From contig JAQSEB010000037.1 in assembly GCA_030063045.1 (NCBI GenBank), positions 1,054,001 through 1,118,000 of the forward strand: a stretch of DNA of 64,000 nucleotides, written 5' to 3'. A program made the translations under genes and the position numbers. The notes under the pieces are model-generated. The model saw only the letters and a program-made list of their open reading frames with translations, had not been told where the DNA came from and did no database searches. This stretch comes from Pratylenchus scribneri. Lineage: Eukaryota > Nematoda > Chromadorea > Rhabditida > Pratylenchidae. Shown here one piece after another: positions 1 through 10,802 of the stretch (positions are counted from its first letter, which is position 1; each line of letters begins with the position of its first letter).

Positions 1-29
1 TCACTGATTATTCATTGGATAATTTGAGG

Positions 30-415
30 GATGAGGGTTTTTTTTGCCGAGAGTTTATGATCTTTTGCTGAGAGATCGGTTTTTTATCTATAACTTTTTT
101 GTGCTTGATCCTAGACCCTCAAACCTTATATGGATTTTATAGAGCTCATCGAATTGCATCGATTGAGGTGTAATTTGTCATGGTTTGACCAAAATCCAAA
201 GTATTAAACTTTTTAAACCAATTTTGGTTTTTTGTTTATAACTCTTTTAATTTCGAAACAAACCCCGTCAAACTATATACCATTTGAGGTGTCTCGATGA
301 GCTCGATCGATTGGGTTTAATGTTTGGGGTTCTACGGGCGAGTATTAACAAGTTATTAAACTTTCTGCAAAGATACCAAATCTCTCGGCAAATCTCTCAT
401 CAGCAAAAAAATACA
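30..415. mobile_element. Degenerate foldback element (left edge of window)
   Basis: The two halves are imperfect inverted copies: a GCCGAGAG/GCTGAGAG block near 47-85 reappears inverted near 390-405, and GAGCTCATCGA near 144-153 has an inverted partner near 294-306. The inner part resembles the inner part of the element at 5383-5803. No target duplication was found. From 415 to about 690 I see no certain gene; a weak minus-strand reading block near 480-580 preceded by a TTAG could be a further exon of the large minus-strand gene but is not supported by similarity. Confidence 0.45.
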
Positions 416-716
416 TTTCTAATAATTTGAGTACAAATTCTAATTAAGATAGAAAAAATTTTAGAAGGTCCCTAAAAATCCTACTCCTCTTGGAGCTAAC
501 GGGTTGGCCCCGGTAAACGTAGCTTAAGATTCCTATTTGATGAGCCAAATGCGCTTTGCCTAACCCTAAATTTGATGCTTAAGCATCAACGCTTTATTCT
601 GGTCAAGATGAGAGCTCTATTTTTAAAGTATTTTATTATATGAAAATAATTATATTTAAAAATTGTCGAATTGGAAATTTGCGCATTTTTCCACTAGAAA
701 TAAAAGCAATTCTCAC

Positions 717-3700
717 CATGGTGTGGCATTTCGTGTGCATTACTTCCTGGCATCCCAGCGTTATGATGACCTCCGTTATTATGATGGTCACCTCCTCCAC
801 CCGCATTCATCATATGTGGTGGCAATGGCATTCCTCCTTGAGCAGCAGTATGGGGGAACATTTGTGAATGCTGTTGGTTTCCGCCATTCATCATTCCGAA
901 TGGATTTTGATGCAATTCAGGCTGAGGGTGTAAATATCCAGATCCAGTGGATTGATCAAATCCTGTTGGATATTCTCCTCCTCCTGATGAGAATTGTTGG
1001 CCATTTTGATCCAGAGCAAATGGATTATGGCCATTTGGTGAGGGATTATGCAAAAGGGAGTGCTCGGTTGGTGCCACACGATTTGGAGGCAAATGGCTAT
1101 TCTCAGCTGAAATAAGAAATTTTTAGGAAATTTTGGTGGTACCCCTACAATTTGGGGTACTTATGTCGTTTACATCCCCTTTTTTGGAAAGTGAAGGTCC
1201 CCTCGTTAGTTTCTCATATTTCGGGTTAGGTTCAATCAGGGTTGGGTTAGGGATAGGGTGGGTAAGAATCAGTGTTGCACAAAATTCGAAACGTCCGTCC
1301 TCTCGTCCGTCCCTTCTTTTTTCATTTTCTCTCGTCCGTCACTTCTTTTTGAATTTTTAATTCGTCCGTCCTTTCTCGTCTTTCCTTAATTTGTTTGGTG
1401 TCCTTTTTTCTCTCGTCCGTCCTTGATTTTCAAATTTTCGCTCGTCCGTCCTATCTTCCGTCCCTATTTTTCAATTTTTCTTTCGTCCGCCTTCTCGTCC
1501 GTCTTTACTAAAGGACGAGACGAGGACGAGACTAGAGGACAGACGAAGACGAGGACGTTTTGTGCAACACTGGTAAGAATCATCTTACGTGTATCCTATC
1601 CTACACCCAAAGGGGAGACACTTCACTCTCCAAAAAGGGGATGTAAATTGTAAATGACATAAGTACCCAACATGGCTCAGGGCCAACTTTAGCGCCGTTT
1701 ATGATATCTCACCAAAGAATGAAAAGATGTTATTTACTTTTGTATCGAATTAAAGAACAGATTGTTGGCTTTCAATTTATTTAAATTAGTTCAAGATTTA
1801 TGAATTGATGCCAGGGGTGCCATAATACCACATAAATACGGCATTTGCCGTATTTTTGATAGCTCTGCCGTACTTTTGCCGTATATTTGTTCATGCCGTA
1901 TTTTTGCCATAGTTTCACAAATCATACCAAGTTAATAAAATTCGCTAAATTTTCCGCTGCGCGAATATTTTTAGGTCAAATTTTCCGCTGCGCGGCTATT
2001 TTTAGGTCAAATTTTCCGCTGCGCGGCTATTTTTAGGTCAAATTTTCCGCTGCGCGGCTATTTTTAGGTCAAATTTTTCGCTGCGCGGCCATTTTTGGCT
2101 TAAATTTTCCGCTGCGCGGCCAATTTTGGCTTAAATTTTCCGCTGCGCGGCCAATTTTGGCTTACATTTTCCGCTGCGCGGCCAATTTTGGCTTAAATTT
2201 TCCGCTGCGCGGCCAATTTTGGCTTAAATTTTCCGCTGCGCGGCCAATTTTGGCTTAAATTTTCCGCTGCGCGGCCAATTTTGGCTTAAATTTTCCGCTG
2301 CGCGGCTATTTCTGACTAAAATTTTGCCCAAACAAGCCATTTTTGAATTAAACGTGTGATTTTTAAAGCATAAGCCATCTTAATTTCACAGCCTAAATTG
2401 CTTATCACAAGTTAGATATATAAAAAAAACTTATTTTAAAAACATTTATATTGCATTTTAAAACGTTTTTAAACATGCCGTATTTTTGCCGTATTTTAAA
2501 AAAATTTCGCCGTTGCCGTATTTTTTCGAATTTTTTGAGGGAAATGCCACATTTTTGTGTTTTGGAGATGGCAGCCCTGATTGATGCTCAAAAAAATTCC
2601 AAATAATATTTATTATTGATTAGTAAATTTTTTGTTGTTTTTAAGACATAATTCAATCATTTCTGAAAAAATTTAATTAAAATTATAGACAACAGTCTTT
2701 ACCTTTATTTTATGCTAAAATTATCTAAATTGTTTTAGTTCTTGATTGGTTATTATAAACGGCGCCAAATTCATCCTGTTTTTTGTAAACCTGGTTTCTC
2801 TGGCTCTGGAAAGAGTTGATTAAATGAGGGCTGTGCATGCATCCCTGTTTTTCCGTATTGATCGGATTGTCCAAAATGCTCTGGCGATGGAAGTTGGCCT
2901 GGTGGATGTGTGCCGAAATGACCAGCATTTGCCGAGGGATTATGCAAAAGAGAATTAGCGGCTGGTGCCACACGATTTGGAGGCAAATGGCTGTTATGAA
3001 CTGGAAATATGAAATAGAGAAGTGTTCAAGATTTTTATATATTTCGGTTTTTGAAAAATAAAAAATCAGAAATTAATTTTTATATTTATTGTTTTCGGAT
3101 TAAAAATTGCTTTTAGTAAAATTTACAATTTTTCGATAAAAAATTCTTTATTTATTTTTGAATTATGAATAAAAAATTTTTTTGACTACTGATTTTTGTA
3201 TTTTTATTATCTTTGATTTTTATTCAGTTTTTTGTTTATACATATAATATAAAAGATAAGATTTTTTGTTCTTTTACAGTTCCTGTGTCCATCAATAATG
3301 TGTCCAATAAATAATTATGAGTCCCGTGAAAAATTATGCGTCCTATAATAATTTTTTTCGTCCCATCAATTTTTATCCGTCTTCAGTCCCAAAACATAAA
3401 TTATACCCTATACCCATCCGGAGCCTATTCAAAATCTAATCTTACTATACCCTAAACCCCATACTGCACCTAGCCTACCCTATATTAAAATAAATTAGGT
3501 TTAGGGCAGACCCCCGGATGGGGTTTTTATAATAAGGTAGGATTAGATTTAAGCGACAAAATCAAATTTTAACTTTTTAATGGGACTCTTAAAAATTTTA
3601 TAGGACGCAAATTGTTGGAACTTTTAAAAATTTTATTCAACTCATAAATCTTGATAGGACTCATAAATGTTGATTGGAAGAAGGATCTGTAAAAGAACTG

Positions 3701-6700
3701 ATTTTTTGGCTAATACGCTTTTCATAAAATTTTAAAATTTGATAAACAGAAAAAAATAATTTTAAAAAATTTAAAAATTTTTTAAAAATAATAAAATTTC
3801 GAGAAATTAAATAAAATATCATAAGATATTTGACTATCTCCGAAATTTTTTATTTTAACCTTGTTTCTCTGGTTCTGGAAGAAGATGATTGAATGAGGGC
3901 TGTGCATGCATTCCCGTTTTTCCGTATTGATCGGATTGTCCAAAATGTTCAGGCGATGGAAATTGGCCTGCTGTTGGATGTGTGCCGAAATGGCCAGCAT
4001 TTGATGATGGCATCGATGACGGCGCAGAATAGGGTGAAACCATAGACATTTGGTCATGAGGACCCATTTGAGGGGACATTTGAGATGGCATATGGCCATT
4101 AGGGCCCATTTGAGATGGCATATGGCCATTAGGGTCCATTTGTGAAGAAATATGGCCATTTTGGCCCATTTGAGGTGGCATATGTCCATTCTGGCCCATA
4201 TCATGAGGCATATGGCCATGGCCATTAGAGCCCATTTGAGGTGACATATGAGATGGTGCCCCGCCGGCAAATTGAGTAAATGTTTGTCCAGGATGTCCAG
4301 TAAATTGGCCAGCTCCATTTTGACCAAATTGGCCATTCATTCCGGGCAATGTCTGCCCAATTTGCGGTATAACTGGCCCGCCTCCATGTCCCAAATGGGC
4401 CACATTCTCTGGCAATCTGTCGTATCCATTTCGATGCAAATGTGAATTGCACTCTTCGGCCAGCCTTCCCCTAGGCAATCCGGGAGCACATCGATCATCC
4501 CGAATGGGCTTTCCGCCGCCATTCCCATCTTCGGCCAAAACCGCGTCAATTTGATCAATCCCATTGTGTTTTCGTTTATGCTCCATTTTGCTGTGCGGAT
4601 TTCTAACGCCTTGATGGACATTGTGTTGTTCAGTGAAAACGGTGACCTAAAAAATGTTGACCAAATTTGATAATATTTTCAAAAATTTATTACCAATTAA
4701 TAAAGGGAAAATACTATAAAATTACAAAAAAAAATATTGAAAATGACGAAAAGATTTTAAATGTGTTTAATGTTTTGACATTAGTATTGTGTTGTGAGCT
4801 AATTCAGCATTGCTAAAAAATCTTAAATTCAATTCTTCCGTTAATTGGAACTGGTGATCGAAAAATTATTCAACTCGAATGCTCATATTTAAAATATTTG
4901 TATTATCAAATAAAATAAAGTAAAATGGCAAATAGATTTCAGCGAATTTCCTATTAAATTTTGAAAAAAGAATTTTTATAACTTTAATTTAATTAAATTC
5001 ATACATTTGGAGCATGATCATTCTGGAAAATTGTGGCGGTGGAAATGGCCGGCTTCAATTGGACCATTTGGCTTAACCGTAGCTGTTCAAAGGATTCCAT
5101 TTGATAAATGATGATATTGTGGATTGATGCGTCCGCACCGCAATCCTAAAACAAAATTGTTAGCATTTTAGATATGAAAAGTGGCAAACAATGCGAATGT
5201 GCAATCCCTCGGCAATGTTCGGTTGAAGTGCAATTTGCACTTGGAGGGTATTATGGTCAACGGGTGTCACATTGGTGGCATGGATCAGTGTCATTTCTGA
5301 ATTGTTTTTTGATTATTTTATTTGAAGTAGAATAATTCAAAGCTAATAAAATATTAATAAAGACACAATAAAAAGTAAAATACCGTGCGAGGACATTTCC
5401 TAAATAGACAAAGGACGGTGCAAATGTGGGCGCTTCCTAAAATGGTGCAAATGTGCATGTTTTCGACTATAATAAATCAGAAACGGGTTTTAAACCCTAC
5501 AAACCTTATACCATTTTGTAGATCTCATCGAGACGCATCGAATGATATATAATTTGCCATGGTTTGAATCAAAATTAAAGGGTATTAAACCATTTTTCCA
5601 GTTTTTGGTTTTAAACTCTTTTATTTTGGCCATACCATAACAAATTATATACCAGTCGATGCGTCTCGATGAGATCTACAAAATGGTATAAGGTCTGTAG
5701 GGTCTAAAACCGGTTTCTGATTTATTATAGTCGAAAACAGGCACATTTGCACCATTTTAGGAAGCGCCCACATTTGCACTATTTAGGAAATGATATAGCA
5801 CCGTAAAATACCCATAAGGCTAGCTTAATTCTTCTTATTGATTTCTTTAAATTTTTGATATATTTTTATGAAACTTTTTAATACTTTAAATTTAATTCAA
5901 TATTGATCTAAATTTATCCGCTTGATTTGATTTTTAATTGATAATAAAATTATATATATATTTATTCTTTTGGTGGAAAATAGTGCTTAAATGTTTTTCC
6001 AACACCCGGCTAAAGATAAATTAAAAAGAAATTTAAAAAAAAATGAAAAAGAATATTATCAAAATATAATAATTTATGGCCTTTTAATTGACTGAAACCT
6101 ATAAATTATTAATGATTTTTTATTTTCAAATAATAAAATCCAACAAAAATTACTCAGCCCTCATTCATTAATAATAATTATTATAATTTTTTATGGCATT
6201 TTTTATTTAACAGAACTTTAACCCATAAAGCATAAATAATTAATTAATTAAAATTTTTAGATATTCAAATTCAACACAATTCCTCAACCTATTCGTTCAA
6301 ATTATATTTATTAATTATTCATAATTTTTTGCCATTTTAAACTGATTGAACTGAAAAACTTAATTAATTAATTTTAATTCTAAATAAACAAATTCCACAC
6401 AAATTTCTAAGTCAGCCTATTCCTTCTTAATAAAATTTAATTTTATTTTATTACCATCATCCTCATCGCGTATTTCCAGCCAATTCTGCGGCTGTGTGTA
6501 TTGGTTGAATGGTTTCTCGCATCCAGCCTGTCCATTTCGTGCAATTCGAATACTAAATGCATGTGTGTTCACTTTCAACGGGAATTGGCCAAAACGCATT
6601 TTCTCCTTGTCGCCCCAAAGATAGAGGATTTGTGCCGGATTTTCTTTTGAATAAGTTTGGTGTTTGGTCCCATTTTCAAGGTGTTGGCTCTTTTTGATGC

Positions 6701-9700
6701 ATTCATTCACGTTTACAGTGTACACTCGATAATAGCGCATCCGAAAGAGGGTTTTGTTGACGGCCTATAAAAATAAACGGAGTAAATTGTAGAGTAATCC
6801 AAAATTCGGTTTTAACTTTTTAGTGTCTCGGTTTTAAACTGGTTTTCGGATTTCGAAAAGATGTCAATTTTCAGTTTCGGTTCTCCAATTTTTTGGTTTT
6901 TTGAGTAAAAATTCTCCAAATTCAGTTTTAATTACATCGATTTTCTCAAATCGAAACCAATTTTGGTGTAGACTACTTTAATAAATTGATGTAAAAAAGT
7001 AATGAATATGATTTGATTTTACCCTTTAGAAATATATTTATGTCATATTTTTTTACACACTAATTTTGGCTAAAATGACTTCAAAAATTTCTTTTTCTGC
7101 TCAAAAATTGCAAACAGTAAAAAAATGTGTCCGCTGAATTAAAACTACAATATTTTGCTTGATAACTTTTCCTGATAATAAATCCTTTATATTTCTCTAT
7201 AAAAGCATTAACTTTGTCAACAAATTTTAACTTATGAATCAATCGTCTTAACTCTTAATCCTTCTTCCAAACTTATAAAATATATCTTTAATTTTAAAAT
7301 TCTAAAAATTATTGGTAAAAATCCTTTCAATTTTTAATGGGATCAGGGTATGCAAGGGTGTCTAGCCCTGGAGCAGTATTTTAAAAATTTGAAATGTAAA
7401 TTTACCTTTATTACTAAATTTTACTAGTTGAATAGAAGGACTAAATTTTAAAACCCTGTAAAATGGCATCGAAACCATTTCAAATTTTTTTCCTTTTTAT
7501 TATTTAAATGTTTTTTCCGAAAAAACTTACAACTGCTATATTAATTTTGCCATAATTTTTATCCTCCACTTCCCTTTGCTTGTCAAGACCAAATCCGTTT
7601 CGAATTGTGATGCGGAATTCGCCGGTTTGCGGGTTCAAATCCATTTCATACGGCAATTTGTTCATCACATGTTCTATTTAGTGAAAAATTAATTCAATTG
7701 CTTCCTAAAACCCTTACCATGATCACTAAAATATTCAATGTGGACAAATGGATCGGGGGCGGTAATCGGCATTGGATCGATTTTGGTAAGATCGGCACCA
7801 CGCCAAAAAACGATGCCATGAATGTGGTAAACTGGAAATAAATAGTTTTTAGGTGAAATTATCTAAACTTCACATTTTATGTCTCAACTTTTTTCTATAA
7901 TTATAATTGGCCTGGCCCCAAATGAGATTTGAAATTAATTTAAAGATTAATAATTTATCTCAGAATCTCAATTTTTAATATACTTGGGAATGATTAATTA
8001 GGAAATAAAATTTGTATGATTTAAAAGTTCATTAATTAGCCTAACAGAGGCTTAGGCCAAAGGTTAGGCTTGAAATTCATTTTAATTTGATAAAGGCCTA
8101 ACCTTTTTTAATTATGGTTTTCAATCCATTATATTCTCAATTTTATGTTTTAATGAGAGTAATTAATTAAGAAGATAATTTATTTTTTTGACCTAATCTT
8201 TATTCTAAAAATTAATTAGCGAAGCGTAGTTCTATAAGGCTTGAAGTTTATATAAAAAAATAACAAATGCTTATAAATCTTTAACAATAGTCATTCTTTT
8301 ATTTCTCAGTTTTAAATAATTTTAAGTCCAATTTCCTCATTATCCTATGACAGATTACAAACCATAGGCATATGACTCGAATGGATGATATTTGAGATGT
8401 AAAATTTTCCGATGCTCCGGATCGTTGGCGGTCACAGCCATATCGTTACGATGATGTGCCTGATGCTGATTATGACCTGCAAAATTTTAGGATTTTTTAA
8501 TTTGGTGAAAAATTATAACAATTCAGATGTTTATTTTAAATCTATTAAAACTATACAATCGTGAGATATCTTTAAAATATATGATTTAATTATCTTTTGG
8601 CTTGGGTTTAATTGTTCTAACTTTTTTTTTTTGAACAAAAAATCATAAAAGGCCTAAACCGTTTAATAAACTAGCCCTTTAATTTTTAACTTACTTAGAT
8701 TTGATCCAAAATCAAAATCAGTTTAAAATGTTTAATTCACTTTAATTTTTTAACGTAAATTTGGAGCCAAAAATTAAAATCGGTTTTAACCGTTTAAAAA
8801 CTTTTAATTTTGACCGACCGTAACAAATTATATACGATTCGATGTGTCCTGACTAGTTCTATCCAATATTATAAGGATTGTGAATTGAGGACAGACCATT
8901 TAATTTAAACCGTTATAACTATTTTAGCATTTATGTATTATTTTTTTGTCAAATTAAATATAATATTTCCCATTTTAATTTATTCCACTTTTCATTTTGC
9001 ATAACTTTTTGGCATTTAAAATTAATAAAAAAAACATTTACCTGGATCCGAGGCAATTGCCAACCGTTCGATGCTCTCAATATAGCTGATTCTTGGTCCA
9101 TCCTTCTTTTCAGCCTAAATTCATTGGAAAATTAATTTTGAATTCACATTTCAAACCGTACATATGAAATTTCAATGAGTCCTGCACGGTTTTTGCCCGT
9201 GTGTCGGTCTTTCCTCAGAGTAATGTCCACAACACCGCTGCCAATTAGCAAATCATAGTCACAAATTTCATGCGGTTTAACACTCAGATCATGGGCACAT
9301 TCAATCAGAGGGGACACTAAAAATATTTTACATTTTGCTAAATTTTTAATTGGTTAACATATCTATGCTTTTTAAATTAGTAATAATTTATACGTCGGAT
9401 AAAAGAATTTTGATGATAAAACAAATTTAATTAATTGTCTGAAATTTGATTGAAAATTAAATCGAATTCCTATTAGCTCAATATTTATGCCTTTTTAAAA
9501 GCAAATTCATGTTATCTATATTTCATACTTAATAAAAACAGGCAACATTTTGGTACTTATTCAGTATGTATCCTATTTTTGGGGTCAATTAGGGGAGGTT
9601 AAGGGTCCCATTGGGTTTTCAGGGATTAGGGTAGGGTTATCTAGGGTTGGCCGACACTTGCGGAACCGACACTTGCGGACGAAATGGTCTAGTGCCGAAT

Positions 9701-10716
9701 GTGGTAAAGCTGGAGTGACATTGTTTATATCATTTTAATAGGCATAAAATTAGCTACAAAATGACATCAAAAGCATTGGCCAATGTTGAATATTCACCGA
9801 GTTATTGGCAAAAAACCGTGGATTTAATTGAAATTGCGATTTTGACGGTTTTTTGGCCATAACTCGGTGAATATTCAACAATGGTCAAAACTTTTTTTGT
9901 CATTTTGTAGTTAATTATATACCTAATAATATGCTCTAAACAATGCCATTCCAGCTTTACCACCTTCGGCTCCAGACCGTTTCGTCCGCAAGTGTCGGGT
10001 CCGCAAGTGTCGCAGTACGTTATCTAGGGTCAATCAGCGATAAGATATCATCCAAGGTAAATCCTAATGACCCAAACTCTAATCCTAATGATCGAAAAAG
10101 GGACCGCTCATTTTCTCTTTCATAAAATGGATACAAACTGGATATGAATAAGTACTATATTTTCAAGTTTAATTTATATTATTCTAATAAATTTTCTTGT
10201 CAAATTAAATTGAATTAATAATCCCCATTTAAACTCACTGAGTGCTAAAGGCAACATTCCAGCCTGCATGATGGCATGTTCCTCTTGGACCGCCCGAATT
10301 TGAACATGCGGATCGTCGAGGATTTCGCCATTTCGATCCCAAATCACTAAAATCACTTTGGGCAATGGCGGTTCGGGCAAGGCGAATTCTTCTTGAGGCT
10401 GCTTCTTCCGCTGGAAATTGCCCACATGATTTGTGCCATGCGTTGCTTGGCTCAAATTTTCCAGAGCGGATTGCATACTGCCCGGTTTAACAACTTCCGC
10501 TGCATTTGCTGCAACCGGTGGCATCATCATTCCGTCGGGCATTTGCATTTGAAAGGGGGGCTTTCCGCCGTTCGGTGGAAATTGTAAAGGGGGCGACACT
10601 CCGGGCATTGGCATTGGCATATGAAAATGGGGCATTCCATTGTCTGAATTGACTAACAGAGGACAGAATAGGAAGAAAAATAGTTGGGAGAATAAACAAT
10701 TGGAGAAATTTAACAT
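717..10716 (-). CDS. Secreted protein with Met/Gln/His/Gly/Pro-rich C-terminal repeats (12 exons, 3' end uncertain)
   Basis: Proposed exons (plus coordinates, read right to left): 10239-10716, 9162-9316, 9042-9114, 8363-8476, 7718-7831, 7531-7673, 6455-6764, 5190-5296, 5005-5145, 3860-4646, 2791-3000, 717-1106. All junctions are GT..AG and keep phase through 3022 nt (about 1007 residues). The first exon starts with a typical signal peptide (MLNFSNCLF, Phe/Leu-rich core, likely cut near residue 24) followed by a Met/Pro/His-rich stretch. The middle (exons 2-9) looks globular and hydrophilic, with few cysteines. Exon 10 carries the decapeptide array and exons 11 and 12 are partial duplicates. 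The last exon ends either at a stop at 694-696 or, more likely, at a GTGAGA donor after 717, so the gene may continue off the left edge. I do not recognise the family; an extracellular or secreted role is inferred from the signal peptide only. Confidence 0.72.
1155..1668. mobile_element. Foldback element with GGGTACTTATGTC termini, host of a nested MITE
   Basis: The ends GGGTACTTATGTC (1155 on) and GACATAAGTACCC (to 1668) are exact inverted repeats, followed inward on both sides by CATCCCCTTTT-like and GTGAAG-like blocks. It lies in the intron between the last two exons of the large minus-strand gene. The termini and the inner GGTTAGGG-like text resemble the element at 9553-10155, so both probably belong to one non-autonomous family. 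The centre is occupied by a second, nested element. Confidence 0.75.
1270..1572. mobile_element. hAT-type MITE with 8-bp target duplication
   Basis: The termini CAGTGTTGCACAAAA and TTTTGTGCAACACTG are perfect inverted repeats, and the 8-mer GTAAGAAT flanks both ends (1262-1269 and 1573-1580). An 8-bp duplication with CAG..CTG-type termini is characteristic of hAT transposons. The interior is a CTCGTCCGTCC-type simple repeat with its inverse (GGACGAGACGAGG) on the right, so the whole element could fold back. No coding capacity. Confidence 0.87.
1812..2579. mobile_element. hAT-type MITE carrying a 31-bp minisatellite
   Basis: The ends CAGGGGTGCCAT and ATGGCAGCCCTG are inverted repeats with one mismatch, and the 8-mer ATTGATGC is duplicated at 1804-1811 and 2580-2587. 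CAGGG-TGCCA termini plus an 8-bp duplication are classic hAT features. Subterminal GCCGTATTTTTGCCGTA repeats occur on both sides, and the centre is a tandem array. No transposase is present, so it is non-autonomous. Confidence 0.88.
1948..2325. repeat. 31-bp GC-rich minisatellite, about 12 copies
   Basis: The unit contains TTTTCCGCTGCGCGGC followed by either TATTTTTAGGTCAAA (left copies) or CAATTTTGGCTTAAA (right copies). The palindromic core GCTGCGCGGC is the most GC-rich text for kilobases around. The two unit types are spatially sorted, which indicates sequential local amplification. The array is entirely internal to the hAT-type MITE. Confidence 0.93.
3268..3699. mobile_element. Small DNA transposon/MITE with GTTCTTTTACAG termini
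   Basis: GTTCTTTTACAG at the left end and CTGTAAAAGAAC near the right end are exact 12-bp inverted repeats. The 8-mer GATTTTTT occurs immediately outside both ends (3260-3267 and 3700-3707), allowing one extra T at the right terminus. The interior shows further inverted similarity (GTGTCC/GGAC and GAGTCCC/GGGACTC blocks). It sits in the intron between exons 10 and 11 of the minus-strand gene. No ORF of its own. Confidence 0.75.
4075..4260 (-). repeat. 30-nt coding tandem repeat (decapeptide MPSQMGPNGH)
   Basis: Within exon 10 of the large minus-strand gene the decapeptide MPSQMGPNGH recurs about five to six times with changes such as MPPQMGQNGH and ISSQMDPNGH. The DNA period is 30 nt and stays in frame. 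The repeats lie in a low-complexity Met/Gln/Gly/His region that is presumably disordered. Confidence 0.9.
5383..5803. mobile_element. Foldback element with 7-8-bp flanking duplication
   Basis: The left arm (CATTTCCTAAATAG, GGGCGCTTCCTAAAATGG, TGTTTTCGACTATAATAAA) is repeated in inverted order in the right arm almost without change, down to the 5470-5740 core with GTAGATCTCATCGAGACGCA and its inverse. TAAAATA (or GTAAAATA) flanks both ends (5376-5382 and 5804-5810). It lies in the intron between exons 7 and 8 of the minus-strand gene. Confidence 0.8.
8590..8900. repeat. Decayed relative of the 5383-5803 foldback element
   Basis: Text such as CGTAACAAATTATATACGA, GATGCGTCTC-like TCGATGTGTCCT and TATAAGGATTGT matches the right arm of the element at 5383-5803, and AAAGGCCTAAACCGTTTAATA has a weak inverted counterpart. 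Ends are not definable. It sits in the intron between exons 3 and 4 of the minus-strand gene. Confidence 0.4.
9553..10155. mobile_element. Long foldback element in intron 1 of the secreted-protein gene
   Basis: GTACTTATTCA at 9553 and TGAATAAGTAC ending at 10155 are inverted repeats. The arms continue inward for about 280 bp: CGACACTTGCGGA, GTGGTAAAGCTGGA, TTAGCTACAAAATGACA and GAATATTCACCGAGTTAT all recur inverted on the right. The short ORFs inside are products of the palindrome. No exact target duplication was found. Confidence 0.82.
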
Positions 10717-10802
10717 TTTTGGAATAATTTTTATTTGGCTGAAAACAAATTATTTTGTTATGAAATGGGATAAATATGATTGCGCGGAACTATTCTAAAA
10801 AT

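Noticed and set aside
640..1115. Plus-strand ORFs of 75 and 150 codons
   Set aside because: They are the antisense shadow of the last exon of the minus-strand secreted-protein gene, whose peptide has a paralogous exon at 2791-3000.
1200..1260. Telomere-like GGGTTAGG text
   Set aside because: Only a few degenerate units inside a foldback element, with no array; a similar patch at 9598-9660 belongs to the related element.
5950..6012. Possible terminal exon reading PGVGKTFKHYFPPKE to a stop
   Set aside because: It would need phase 0, but the preceding exon at 6455 ends in phase 1 and joins cleanly to the exon at 5190-5296.
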